Assembly (NCBI RefSeq): GCF_000275845.1
Contig: NW_006766984.1
Location: 1-54,552, forward strand
DNA: 54,552 nt
From: Dichomitus squalens LYAD-421 SS1
Taxonomy: Eukaryota > Basidiomycota > Agaricomycetes > Polyporales > Polyporaceae
Direction of reading: 5' to 3'
Shown here in pieces: positions 43,317 to 54,450 of this stretch. A program made the translations under genes and the position numbers. Numbering within the stretch: the first letter of the stretch is position 1; every line of letters starts with the position of its first letter. The notes beneath the pieces are model-generated. The model had not been told where the DNA came from and made no database searches. It saw only the letters and a program-made list of their open reading frames with translations.

Positions 43317-44662
43317 CCCGAATTGCACCGCTAACACGCACCTATATAATTGAACTCATCATCACTATGTTGATTGCCTACGCATGTTCTCTAGGTTTAA
43401 GTTATAGCTCTTGATTTTATGTTAGCCCTGTAATGACTATGTTGTAACTGCCTCGGTGCCTTATTGACCACTCGGGTTGCCCGCGGGCGGGTCACAAATA
43501 CCTAGACATCTCTTCTGATGTGCACCGCTCCCTCCAGTATCGCCGCTGTCTTGCATTCCGTGTTCAGAGTTGCGTCCATCCCTTGTTAGTATGTGCTGCC
43601 ACTGGTGAGCACTCGCTCCTGTTGCAGAGCCCACGATAGCCCCCCTCGGGACATGCCTGCAGTGGTTGAGCTGATATCTCTTGCAGTCCTCTCTCCGGTC
43701 CGAGGAACAGCATACGGCGCAGACTGAGCTCTTTACCAATACATTCGTGTTTCATCTATGCTGGGACGGGAAAGACACTCAGTCAATCTGCGTACGATAT
43801 TTATTCAAACCTGTGGCGTTCAATGCTGGAGCGGACATTTTGCTGTGAAGCTCAAAGGCGTCTAGACGTCTGAGACTGTGAGACAGCCTCGGCGGAGTCG
43901 AGCGCTTGGCACTCGACTGCGCATCCGACCCTCGTATAGCTGCCGTCTCTTGGCTTCATCTACTCGCGCCGCAGTTTCGCGGACTTCGGAGTGCCTACGT
44001 GCCCTTCAGGAGCGTGGGTTATTACTTAGCGGAAAGGTACGCCTCCATGAAACATTCATGGCGTTTCACACCGCGGATTCTGAGCAACCGCATATTCGTT
44101 TGGCACTCGACCACATGCGTAACGATTTTGTATTTACCACAACGGCTACTTGGGAGACTATTGAGGAGACCCAGTATCGAGGGACTGTGCCTGATCACTA
44201 CGGATGTAGTCATCGGGCACTTGATCTCGCCAAACCGGGGGCACACTGGAGGCGCAGAGGCGATCGGGCTGACTGGATCTGGACGAGAGGCGGCGGTCAC
44301 CGCCCCGAAGCTGGATCCTGCTCAAACATTTGTCTTTGGCTCCATCATGGCGACACCTTGGCGACTGGACATGCCTCGCCTCCGCTCGCCATCAGAACAT
44401 TCCTACCTTCGTCGCAGCATCAGGTTGCGGGGTATGGTCATTCTAAGCAGGGAAGATTGTCGAGCCGCGGCGAGACGAAACTCGACCGCGTCGCGTCTCA
44501 ACAATATATCTACCTGGTACCGAGGTGCCATGGCCCGTACAATCCCCTCAACTACGGACCCTCTGCGTCTGGTCGCACCTTGTAACATCACTTACCTTCC
44601 TTCTCATTGCTCTGTGCCCTTCTCGGTTAGTGTGCCGTCTCGGTGAAACGAGGTAGTTCATC
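43317..44662 (+). other. Stretch with two overlapping long open frames, no confident gene
   Basis: Two plus-strand frames of 246 codons (43906-44646) and 235 codons (43878-44585) run over the same bases in different frames. Neither shows a domain, signal peptide or clean codon bias, and each has long runs of Arg and Ser. One may be real, or the region may be decayed coding sequence that has kept few stops. The first 500 bases hold the 3' flank of the upstream gene. A TATA-like ACAATATATC lies at 44501, upstream of the next gene. Confidence 0.25.
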
Positions 44663-46006
44663 ATGCCTTCCGGTGTTGTCCCCCAACTACCTCCACAGCT
44701 ACCTCCGTTGCCCTCACAGCCGTCTCTGGCTACTCCTTCGAATTGGAAGCTGCATTATCCACCCGAGGACATCATCATTCCGGTCAGCTCAAGCTTCCCA
44801 CCGAGCTCGTGGACTACAACCTCAGGACCTGGTCCCCTCAGGCAGACGAACTCAACGTCCCCGCGCCGGTTACCTAATCCTTCTCAGCAACGAGTCGCAG
44901 GCGACTCGTCGTCTCTTTCCCACCCCGGCCATGCGCTTTCCTCATCTAATCCGAGCTCGTCTTCCGGGCGCCTTGCGCATTCACATTCTCGAAGTGGTCC
45001 ACGCGTACCGTTGCCCGTCCTCCCATCTGCTTCTTCGGCAGAGCCCATCGTGATCTCACCGCCCACAAGGACTCACTCTCGCAGTGTTTCCATCCCTGCC
45101 ATCAGGCCCCCGCCAACCTCGCGACCCAACCACACAGGTGAGGACCCCCACGGGATTCCTCCACAACCACCCGCCGCCGACAACGATGTGTCGCGTCCCC
45201 TCCACAAACCCCCCAAACACGCGCCTCCTCCGCTGCCACTTCTGGATCAGGTGCCCGTGCGGGAGCAGTCCTTGCCACCGAGACAGACGTCGGCAATGAT
45301 CGACGGCGCAGCACTTCCGATTCAGACCACTTCCATAACTCGGAGTCCTGAAACGCCACAATCCGCGCCCCCCTTGCGGCCTCAAGTGACACGCCTCAAC
45401 TCTTCGCCACGATCGACGCCATCTATGGACCAGAGGCAAACCCCATCTCCCACTGCATCTCCCGTTCCCGTGCCCCTCCCCGCACCATCTCGGCGATCAG
45501 ATAGGGAGACGGGTACAGAGCAAGGTCGCGAGAAGGAGAAGTCGAGGGCGAAGCTGAATGGAATTAGGGAGTTTGTGGTGCTGAGTCCAGACCAGCCGTT
45601 CATGGACGCTCGTCTGCCCAAGCGCCCGCCTACGCCTCCCAAAGCGCGCTCAACAGGACTTCCCTCTACTCCTGCTCCTAAATCGCGCCATGGGACGGCT
45701 CCGAGCAATCGAACTCATACTGCCTCCGAGCATACGCCGGAGCCAAGACTCCAAGACGCCCCTTCCGCCCGTAGCCCGCCTCCCTCTGCGTCCACGGCTG
45801 CTGCACGAGGCCAAACGGTCGATCTCGTGTTACGTCCCCTTCCTGGCTTGTTCACCAACAACACCAATTCCATAAGTCCTGCGCCGTCCCCTCAGTCTCT
45901 CGCCAACATCACAGGGTACACGCGTAAATGGGTGGTGGAGAAGAATGGGAAGCGCTTGACTCAGGACACCATGGTCGTCGCACAGCAACTGCGGATGTTG
46001 CGGTGA
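44663..46006 (+). CDS. Pro/Ser-rich hypothetical protein, intact copy
   Basis: This is a single-exon, 447-residue protein of unknown function, mostly disordered and rich in Pro, Ser, Thr and Arg. Segments that look conserved are NWKLHYPPEDIIIPVSSSFP with PPSSWTTTSGPGPLRQ near the N-terminus, IREFVVLSPDQPFM in the middle, and the C-terminal KWVVEKNGKRLTQDTMVVA. The same segments are retained in the damaged copy at 51118-52065. No signal peptide or membrane span is present. The match continues past the stop (to about 46300), so the transcript or element that was duplicated is longer than the reading frame. A GTGAGT...GCAG intron-like unit lies in that 3' part (46152-46187). Confidence 0.6.
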   Translation: MPSGVVPQLPPQLPPLPSQPSLATPSNWKLHYPPEDIIIPVSSSFPPSSWTTTSGPGPLRQTNSTSPRRLPNPSQQRVAGDSSSLSHPGHALSSSNPSSSSGRLAHSHSRSGPRVPLPVLPSASSAEPIVISPPTRTHSRSVSIPAIRPPPTSRPNHTGEDPHGIPPQPPAADNDVSRPLHKPPKHAPPPLPLLDQVPVREQSLPPRQTSAMIDGAALPIQTTSITRSPETPQSAPPLRPQVTRLNSSPRSTPSMDQRQTPSPTASPVPVPLPAPSRRSDRETGTEQGREKEKSRAKLNGIREFVVLSPDQPFMDARLPKRPPTPPKARSTGLPSTPAPKSRHGTAPSNRTHTASEHTPEPRLQDAPSARSPPPSASTAAARGQTVDLVLRPLPGLFTNNTNSISPAPSPQSLANITGYTRKWVVEKNGKRLTQDTMVVAQQLRMLR

Positions 46007-47223
46007 ACCATTTCACCCTCATGCGGGTTGGGTGCTATCATGGATGGACGTCGAGCATTCAGGATCGGGCACGATCAATGGAGGCGTGGTCGTCATGCAT
46101 CTTCTATAGAGAATGTACATTAGCAACGACACCGCGTCTGGCTATCGGCTTGTGAGTTCATCATCTTGCTCCGTCCGGCTATGCAGGTTACTGAATCATA
46201 CGCTCATCAGTTTCATGGGTGCTGGGCCCGGTCAGGATCCAGATGCGTGAGGCTATGAGCCTGGGCGCAAAGCGCTTCGTTCATTATGATGGTATAGAAT
46301 CACTCGATCCGTCTCGAAGGGGAACCATCGGTCCGCATTGTGCTGGAACATGGGTCTCCTTGTTTTTGCTTCACCTTCCTAAGGAATTCGCTCACTACTA
46401 GTCGCTTCGTATCCCTCTACAACCCTAGACCCACCGCTCCATCTATTTACGATATAATCAGGATGTAAGAGTACCGTCTTCTGGTAGCCGGCGTATGGCA
46501 CCGTCGTAATAGACCCATTCAAAGCTCTGTTCCTTGCGGTGTCATCTGATGGGCTCGGAGCAGCTTCGTGTCAGTGTTGTTCAAGTTCGAGCAAGTGAAC
46601 CCCACGCCATTATACGGAATTTTGAGTGCCCTGCCGACTGCCAACACCGCAGTATCTGCTGCACAGTGAGTTTCATTTCTGTAGCCAATGTTGGGGAGTT
46701 GCTCGGTGTGTCTCGGTGTCGTCCTGTTTTGGGAGTTGTTCCCAGATCGCAGACTGGGCGCAGCCGAAAATGATATAGCACGGCCCACCGAGCTTCTGAC
46801 CATCCTTCCCGTCATGCAAGTCATCCAGCCGACCGGCGCGTACCCAAGCAACCCAGATGGTGTACTCGTCTTCACCTTTATGGACGGCATGACGATTGGA
46901 CTTCGAACTGTAAGCTGACATCCGAGTCGAATGTATTGACTCCTTGCCTTCGAGGCCTAGGGGCCCTAGGCCTCCTTGGACAGCACACTGCTCCCAGCTA
47001 TGCAATGCACGGACAGGGGTGTATCTCATGATCGTCTGGGTGGAGTAGACGCGGGAAGGTCCGCGGTTGAGTCGCTCGGAACCCTATCATTCAAGACACC
47101 CCTCATCACTGCTAGTCAACATGTTTCCACTACGACGTGTCAGAGATACAAGTGACATATTCCCGGATACACATACACCTGAGGCACCTAGTTGTCCAGC
47201 GACGCAGCCAATCAAACCTACGC
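46007..47223. other. Flank between the Pro-rich gene and P450 copy 3
   Basis: 46007-46300 is duplicated near 52066-52385. A plus-strand frame at 46688-46918 contains a protein-like segment (ARPTELLTILPVMQVIQP) and one at 46534-46773 a less convincing one. They could be exons of a small or broken gene, but I cannot join them. A perfect 10-base inverted repeat with a GGC loop, GAGGCCTAGG-GGC-CCTAGGCCTC, lies at 46952-46974. Confidence 0.35.
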
Positions 47224-49635
47224 TCACTGCGCGAGCGAGATACGCATTGGCATCGCGCTACCTTGGTCCGCCTTGCCACGGATGGCAGGGAACACATTGA
47301 TACCGGCCACAGCCTGCTGGATATCCACCTTTTCCTTCGGCGGGTAGAATTGGAAGGTCTCCACCAGCTCGGCCAGGAACGCTTGCATCTCCAGAACCCT
47401 GGATCAACATCGTAGATGTCATCTAATTTGGCAGGCGGACAAGAGGATAGTCATGGTACGCACGAGAACCGCCATCCGATGCAGGCCCGGATTCCGGCAG
47501 CTACAAGCAAGGGTTAACGATGCACGAGTTTCAAGGAAAGAGTCAGTGCTCACAGAATGTCATCCTAGTGGACGACGTGATCAGTCGGCCTGACAGGACT
47601 ATCAAGACCAGGACTCACAGGTTCGCGAACACGCCGACATTCGCAGGCTGCTTGGAGGTCTCAATCCGGAGGAACCGGTCTGGGTTCCACTCGTTGGCGT
47701 CCTCACCCCAGACGTCCGTCAGGCTACGAGATGCCACACAAGGTTAGTATCACGTCAGGTTGATGCTGCTATATGTGTAACAAGGAAACGTACCGTTGGT
47801 ATGCCACAAAAGACGCAGAGAAAGCCTGTCCAGCCTTGACCGGTATCTCTCTGATCGTCTCGCCCGTCGTCGACACAATCGGATACGTGAGGGGAATCAC
47901 ATCGTCTTTGAGGGCGACGCGAGCAAGGCCGAGGGCGATCGGGTGGAACCGGAGAGTCTCCTGTAGACAACTTATGAGACGTCATCCTCGTCAGAAGTAG
48001 ATTGCCTTCTAACCTTGATAGCATTGTTCGTGAGAGTCAACGAGTCAAGGTCCTCGGTGGTAAGTTCAGCCCCGCCGCACTGTGCGACCTTGGAGCGAAC
48101 ATCTCTGATCTCCTGACGCATGCGTTCTTGGTACTCGGGGTGCCTCGCCAGTTCGTATAGGAGGAATGTGAGCGTGGTGGAGGTGGTTTCGTGGCCACCA
48201 AGGGTGAGGGTGAACATCTCGGCGGAGAGCTCCTCGTCGTCCAGGCGCGTCTTGGAGTCCGCGGAACGATTCGCCTTGACTGGAAAATCCCTCATGAGTT
48301 CCACTGTACCCGTGAACGTAAGGAACGCTAGCGTTAGATCCTCACTGAGAATGCTCATCGCGTCCTTGCTGTTGACCTTCTTCTCCGTATCCACTTCAGG
48401 ACCCTGCTCTCGAAGGATATGCTTGCCGTACTCCCGAAACATGTTATTGAGCTTGCGCATGCGGGTATAAGGATTGAGTGGAATATATCTGGTCAACTTG
48501 AGGACAGGGGTAGGAATGTAATCCCAAGCAGCACGGAACAACAAGGATGCCGTCGACGGCATGTAGCTCGCGTCAGCGCTACACGAGTGTAGTCAGCACC
48601 GCTTGAGGAGACAATAACTTCTACCGCTTACAAGATGTTCGCATAGGCTTTCGAAATCTCATTGCGTTCTCCGTCATCAAGAGCATGGTAGTTGTAATCG
48701 AACGCCGCTACAATAGCGCTTGAGTGTTGGGTGCTCACAAGAGAGGCCCGAGATGGGTGACATTTACCTTCTCCAATCACATCCAGTGTTGCACGCGACA
48801 GCCATTTGTTTAACAGCAGGCTGAGCTCACCAGTGGCCACGAGCTCTCCCTTCCATTTGTTTGAAAGCTTGAGATAAAGGCAATTCATGATGAGTACGAC
48901 CTACAAACGAAGATAACAAGGAAAGGAATCGTACCTTGGTCGCGATACGCTGGAATAAAGGCAAGAAGCTTCGGAGCTGGGGCACGCTGAACGCCGGGTT
49001 CATTATCTTCCGCTGACGCTGGTGGTCGTGACCTACATCCGAGTTGCTCAACCATTGGTTCGAATGAGCGAACGTTCCAGCACATCTACACACCCCCAAC
49101 CGCCGCTATGCCGGGACCTGCTAGAAGCCAATTTAGGAGATTCTGGGACATCTTCTTCGGATAGTTGTAGCCTGACTTTTGGAATACGTGCTGGATAGCC
49201 TGAGCGGAGAGCACACCGGTCAGTATCACACTCCCAAGTCACCTCGATGCCAGTGATGCAGCTGGTGCCGTACCTTGGGATCTGCACTCATGATAACATC
49301 CGTCTGCACCAAGCGTTAATCCTGAAGCGAATGTGACATAACAAAATTTACTCTACCCCGAAGGCACCTCGAACTCGCCAAGTAGGACCATACTCTTTCA
49401 TCCACTGTATGTCTAGGATACCCGCTTCTTCTTGACGGGCGATCACGGGGTCATGACCTGAGCATGTGCGAGTCAGTGTGTATCACGTTGGAGAGGTTAA
49501 AAGCTTGGACTTACCGAGAATGAAGGACGGGGACGGGGGGCCACGGATATGCTTTATGCCGCCGCGGTTGAATAAGCGAAAGACGAAGAGGAGGGCGCCG
49601 ACCGCAAGGAACGCTGCTGGCACATAGAGGGACAT
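47224..49635 (-). CDS. Cytochrome P450 monooxygenase, copy 3
   Basis: This ER-anchored P450 has the same 14-exon plan as copies 1 and 2 and lies inverted relative to copy 2. It has the anchor MSLYVPAAFLAVGALLFVFR, the hinge GPPSPSFILG, KIMNPAFSVPQLRSFLPLFQ, WLSRATLDVIGE, the I-helix LGGHETTSTT (near 48190), ETLRF (near 47960), NPDRF (near 47680), the haem loop FSAGIRACIGWRF (around 47475-47565) and a C-terminus MPMRISLAQ. The I-helix Ala of AGHETT is Gly here (GGHETT), a conservative change. The intron after NNAIK has a normal GT donor, unlike copy 2. Coding, intron and promoter sequences are all close to copy 2, so they come from a fairly recent duplication. Substrate unknown. Confidence 0.88.
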
Positions 49636-49900
49636 TGGTGGCCGATGTATCAATAGCTACTACTGCCGATGGGGCGAGGGGTAGACGCCTTCTACACTTT
49701 GAAGGCGTAGCTTATATGCGAAGGGTTCAGCATCCGCACTCGCTTCTACTGTTATCTTAACGAGAGGGGAATATCGTAAGAGCAGTAATCGACGGCGCTG
49801 TTTTTGTCAACGTGCGCTCACACAGTGGAAAAGAACCCTTGTATGAAGGCCAACATGACACCAATACGTCGCGGCGATGCAGCTCGGTAGAACTCGAAAT
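49636..49900 (-). promoter_or_regulatory. P450 copy 3 promoter, shared with copy 2
   Basis: On the minus strand the block TTCTACCGAGCTGCATCGCC through CAAGGGTTCTTTTCCACT (49900 down to 49795) matches 31159-31260 upstream of copy 2. A TATA-like GCATATAAGC lies at about 49710-49720 on the minus strand, some 80 bases before the ATG. Confidence 0.55.
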
Positions 49901-51117
49901 AAGACCTGCTTACACTTCAGGTCCATCGTGTAAAATTTGGCCCATCTGACGATACCCGGCTCACGTTTCCCGCCTGTCTGGAGGCATCACGCTCGTCAGC
50001 CTGCGCTTGCTACCATGTCTTTTTCCAACCGAAAGTTATGTTGATGGGTTTGGTCCTTGAAGAGTCCCCGGCATTCATTCATCGGTTCAATTCATCAGTA
50101 GGTAAAGTGGAAATACATAGTATACTTACCTACCTCCAGAAGCGGCCTTCTCGCGCATGCTGATAGGACCCCATTGACTGAGCTAGGCTGACTATCTGCC
50201 GTGCGCGACGCAGGACACATCGAGGCAGGCAGGCACGCTTTAGTAGCATATGACGCGGCTACAGCTTCATTTACGGTATTCGAAGGCGTCCGCGATGAAA
50301 GAATCCCGACGCTCAATTCGCAAGCGATTCTCGTGTGAAAGGCATGCTCATAGGCTGGTAGTATCTGGAAACATCAGATTGCGCTTGACCAATCGCAAGG
50401 CTTTGCTTACCAGGAGATTATCTCGGTGCAAAAGCGAGACTAGAAACTGTACTTCCCGGACGATGGATTGCAGTTTATGTTACAAGCAGCGTGAGTGTAC
50501 ACCGCGATATCCCGGTCCCGGGGATAGCACTATTGAATCTTTGTAAGCGAGCTGACAGGGATTGTCTAGGTCGTGCTCACCCTCTGCTTGAAGATGTGGT
50601 ATGTTCTTAACCTTCTAGTTTGTAGATTGTGCTCAGAAGGTACTTACATACTTGATGGCGGACTCGGAGTCAACAGCCGTGGGAACTTGCGAGGTTCCTG
50701 CATTGTGCGGTAGTATAGGCGCCCATTCTGGCGACCACACGTTCGGAGCTTTGAGCGGAATAACAGAATGGAGAGTACATGGAGCTGCAGCAGTGTTTGA
50801 CATTCCTTGCTGTGAATGGTACCTCTGAGTTAGTGGTGCGGTAGGAGTAAAGTACGGTCCCTCCAGGCTACTCCCAGCGAACCGATACATCCTCGTCTCG
50901 GCACCAGGCAGCATCTCCGAGTCATGCCGGGTCTACGATAGTCTCCGCGACATCCTCGGACAAGATCAGTAGCGAAACGATATCACGGATCTGGCGTGTC
51001 GTGCAACCTCCCGACCAAGTAGCAGCCCACCAGGTTGTGAACCGCATCCTCGACGGCCACGACCTCTCGTGGAGCATTCTGCATTCCCCAACCGAGTCCA
51101 AGCTCCAACCTAGACCG
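49901..51117. other. Intergenic stretch, no gene recognised
   Basis: Only short frames (under 100 codons) occur on both strands with no family. Nothing here resembles the stretch before the intact Pro-rich copy, so the left border of that duplication is near 51118. Confidence 0.35.
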
Positions 51118-52065
51118 CCTTCGAATTGGGAACTGCATTATCCACCCGAGGAGATCACCATTCCGGTCAACTTCCCACCGAGCTCGTGGACTACAATCTC
51201 AGGACCTGGTCCCCTCAGGCAGGCGAACTCAACATCCCCGCGCCGGTTACCTAATCCTTCTCAGTAATGAGTCGCAGGCGACTCGTCGTCGATCTCTCAC
51301 TCCGATCATGCGCCTTTTTCATCTTATACAAGCTCGCCCTCTGAGCGCCGTTCTCATTCTCATTCTCGAAGTGGGCCACGCGTGCCGTTATCCGTCCTCC
51401 CATCTGCTTCTTCGTCAGGACCCATTGTGATCTCACCACCCACAAGGACTCACTCTTCCACCCCTGCCACCAGATCCCCCGCCAACTGCGCGACCCAACC
51501 ACACAGGTAAGGACCCCCATCACCCTATCTCCCACTGCATCTCCCGTTCCCGTACCCCTCTCCGTACCATCTCGCCGAATGGATAGGGAGACGGGTACAG
51601 AACGAGGCAGTGAGAAGGAGAAGTCGAGGGCGGTGCTGCATGGACATAGGGAGTTTGTGGTGCTGAATCCAGATCAGTATTTCATGCATGCTCCCCTTCC
51701 CAAGCACCGCGCTCAGGAGGACTTCCCTCTACTCCTGCTCCTAAATCGCGCCGTGGGACGGCTCCGAGCCATCGAACTCGTACGGCCTCCAAGCATACGC
51801 CTGAGCCAAGACACCAAGACGTTCCTTCCGCCTGTAGCCCGCCTTCGTCTGCGTCCACGGCTGCTGCACGAGGCCAAACGCTCGATGTTGCATTGAGTGC
51901 CCCTCCTGGCTTGGACACCAACAACAATTCCACAAGTCCTGCGTCATCCCCTCAGTCTCTTTCCAATATCACAGGGTACACGCGTAAATGAGTGGTGGAG
52001 AAGAATGGGAAGCGCTTGACTCAGGACACCGCGGTCGTCGTACAACAGCTGCGGATGTTGCGGTG
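51118..52065 (+). pseudogene. Decayed copy of the Pro/Ser-rich gene
   Basis: The sequence follows the intact copy at 44745-46006 from CCTTCGAATTGG onward, with many base changes. It is broken in at least four ways. There is a nonsense change right after NPSQ (stop near 51267). About 290 bases are missing at about 51515, where the sequence jumps from GACCCCCAT to CTATCTCCC. A shorter deletion with frameshift follows the FVVL-PDQ segment near 51700, and a Trp codon has become TGA in the C-terminal KWVVEKNGK (near 51988). The 3' flank remains similar to about 52385. A functional product is very unlikely. Confidence 0.82.
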
Positions 52066-52385
52066 AACTATTCTACCCTCGTGCGGGTTGGGTGGAATCA
52101 TGGATGGACGTCGGGCAGTCAGGGTTGAGCACGACCAATGCAGGCGTGGTCGTCATGCATCTTTGCACAGAGGGTGTACATCAGCAACGACACCGTGCCT
52201 GGATATCAGTGGAGGGGACGATTCTCGGTGCCTTGTGAGTTCATTATCTTGCTCCGTGTGGCTATGCAGGTTCAACACTGAGTTACACGCTCATCAGTTT
52301 CATGGGTGCTGGACCCGGTCTGGATCCAGATGCGTGAACGGTGAGGCGATGAGCTGAGGCGCTCAGCGCTTCGTCCATTATGGTA
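52066..52385 (+). repeat. Duplicated 3' flank of the Pro-rich gene
   Basis: CGTGCGGGTTGGGTGG, ATCATGGATGGACGTCG, TGTGAGTTCAT(T/C)ATCTTGCTCC and TCATCAGTTTCATGGGTGCTGG recur in order and spacing close to 46020-46300. The duplicated unit is therefore about 1.3-1.6 kb and extends beyond the reading frame. Confidence 0.6.
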
Positions 52386-53683
52386 CAGCTGGTTGCGAGA
52401 TTTATGCCCGACCAACTCCGACGCAGTTTCGACCACGAGAAAGTCAAAGAAATCGAGAAAATCAAAAAAAAATTCGTGCGCTCGCCATTTTGTTCCCCTG
52501 TGCTCTATGAACTTATATAACATTTGTAGAAGCGAGTATGAGACCTCACGAACTTGAATGGAGAGCGTAGGACTCCTGGCACCCGACTTATGCCTATCGA
52601 GGGAAATCACTGGAGGTTTCCTACGGGCGATGAGGTTTCTCACTCAGCCATCTGCGCGCCGCCTTGAAATGTCTCTTATAAAAGTATGTGGCTGATTCAG
52701 ACTAGGTTTTGTGGGTTTACAGGGAGATTTGACACGTCCTTAGCCAGAGCAGTAGGCAGTCTGCCTGCTGGCTCTTGCTGCCTGCTGGCTCTTGCCAGCG
52801 CATCAAGCGCCGGAAGAGGTTCAGACATCGGCATATCTTTGTGACTCTCGTGGGCTTCAATGTTGTTTCCCCGCTCTGATATCTGCAAAAAGTATGTTTA
52901 GGTGCTCTTGATACCTTTCCAGTACGACCTTTGTCAGCAGACACATCACCAACACTATGCAACGCCGGCAGAGGTGGTGTTTAAGTAGCACCTAATTCCA
53001 GTTTTCTCAAGGCTCCCTTGCCACACAACTGTCTGTAATAGTCTATGTCTGTCATCAACGCTGTTTTAGAGGTAAATTACCATCCAAATTTTGTCTCTTC
53101 CGTTCTCGAGAGCCTGTCTGTTCGCTCCGGCCTACCTGCGCAAATTAGCGCCCGTGAGGTCCTTGCAAAGAGCCTTCTGTGAACGTCGTGGATGAGTAGC
53201 CTACAACGAGGTATGTAAACCTCTGGGATATCGGGCCAGGGAGGTATGAGACCTCCCAGTCACACATATGATTGGCTGTCAGCCTGGGACATCAATACGG
53301 GCATATCAGATCTTGATAGCTAGAACGGTGTACGTACTCGAGGCAACTTCAAGGAACTCGAATAAAAAACATACTCCCTCTCAGGAGTTCTCAGTAATTG
53401 ACGAGGCAGCATTCGTCCAACAGATGCAGAGTGTTGTGCGGGCGTGGTGGGAGAGGAGGGTGGGGGACGTGCAACATGGAAGACCACCGACGCTGGCGCT
53501 ACCGTGGCGCATCAGCGCGCAATTTTTGATGATCAAAGTGCCCAATTGGTATTGTGGCGCTTGATGCGAGATTTTAGGGTTTGCGCGAAGAGGACCCGCC
53601 ATTCGTGCTCCCTCCCCTCCCTCGCTGCGCTCGGGGGGTCCCCCGAGCCGGGAGCACTCAAGCGGGCACTCTAAAGCCTCGTT
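52386..53683. other. Gene-free stretch with low-complexity patches
   Basis: No gene is recognised. An A-rich patch (AAAATCAAAAAAAAA) lies near 52460. A perfect 17-base tandem pair CTGCCTGCTGGCTCTTG occupies 52761-52777 and 52778-52794, with a related inverted stretch (GCCAGAGCAGTAGGCAG) just before it. From about 53570 a GC-rich patch with CTCCCTCCCCTCCCTCGCTG and GGGGGGTCCCCC leads up to the terminal-repeat element. Confidence 0.4.
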
Positions 53684-54002
53684 CATCAGCAAAAGTGTAA
53701 AAATCTTTTGCCGTATTGCCCGTTCAGGCAATACTCAGTGAGAGCGCGCAATACACGTCAGATCATGCGCTGTCATGGGTGGTCTTGCGATGTCGTAGAT
53801 ATATTGCAAGACCTTGCAATATCCCACAAGACCAGGCAATATCGGCAATACTAGGCAATATTTCGCATTATTGCAGGTATTGCGAGGTATTGCCGGTATT
53901 GCGCGCTCTCGGAATACATTTCTGGTATTGCAAGACCGTGCCACAACCGGCGCTTCAGGCAATGTCCGCAATCCTGTAGGATATTTTACACTTTTGCTGA
54001 TG
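53684..54002. mobile_element. Small element with 19-base perfect terminal inverted repeats
   Basis: CATCAGCAAAAGTGTAAAA at 53684-53702 is the exact reverse complement of 53984-54002. The 319 bases carry no credible gene. The inside is filled with a different repeat: GCAATA or its complement TATTGC occurs more than ten times between 53705 and 53930, often as GGCAATAT or GGTATTGC pairs. A target-site duplication is not obvious (flanks CTCGTT and TTCGCG). It fits a non-autonomous DNA transposon (MITE) with an internal satellite-like array. Confidence 0.75.
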
Positions 54003-54060
54003 TTCGCGCGATAAATACAGACGGCCTCCCCTCTTGGGGGAGGAGGAGTTGTGAGCAAAG

Positions 54061-54112
54061 CCTAACCCAAACCCAAGCCCAAACCCGAACTGAACCCAAA
54101 CCCAAACCCCAG
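54061..54112. repeat. CCCAAA-type tract resembling telomeric repeat
   Basis: Nine C-runs are spaced by A-rich triplets (CCTAACCC AAACCC AAGCCC AAACCC, then AACCC AAACCC AAACCCC). The complementary strand reads GGGTTT repeatedly and could form a G-quadruplex. It resembles a degenerate interstitial telomere-type repeat, though true fungal telomere units are usually TTAGGG. Confidence 0.6.
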
Positions 54113-54429
54113 TGAAAACGTGCGTGATTTCAGTCGATTTAGAACGGGTCAAGTCGCGTCCAGCCGTATGCGCTCGTGCCGTGTCTGTCACGGACGTTGG
54201 ACAGACACCCCTTTTTGCCGCCCATTCCCCTCCCTTTGACGCTCACCTTCCATTCGCGGACCATTTCCTTTTCTAGCCCATCCCAATTTGGACACTGTAG
54301 ATACGTTCCCACAGCCGCATGCTACGTTCCCGTGATCGCCATGCCCTTGCCTTTTCTTTCTCGCCCTTTGTTCTCTCTTTGTCATCTTCACTGCCTCGCT
54401 CTCGCGCCTTGTCCTTGGTTGCTAAGCAG

Positions 54430-54450
54430 CCCCTCTAGTATATAAGGACC
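54430..54450 (+). promoter_or_regulatory. TATA-type promoter for a gene beyond the window
   Basis: AGTATATAAGGACCC at about 54437 is followed by a C/T-rich leader (CTCTCTAGTCCCCATCTCGACC), as is usual before a fungal transcription start. GGTGAGTGACC near 54501 could be a leader intron donor. No ATG-initiated gene can be followed before the window ends at 54552. Confidence 0.4.
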
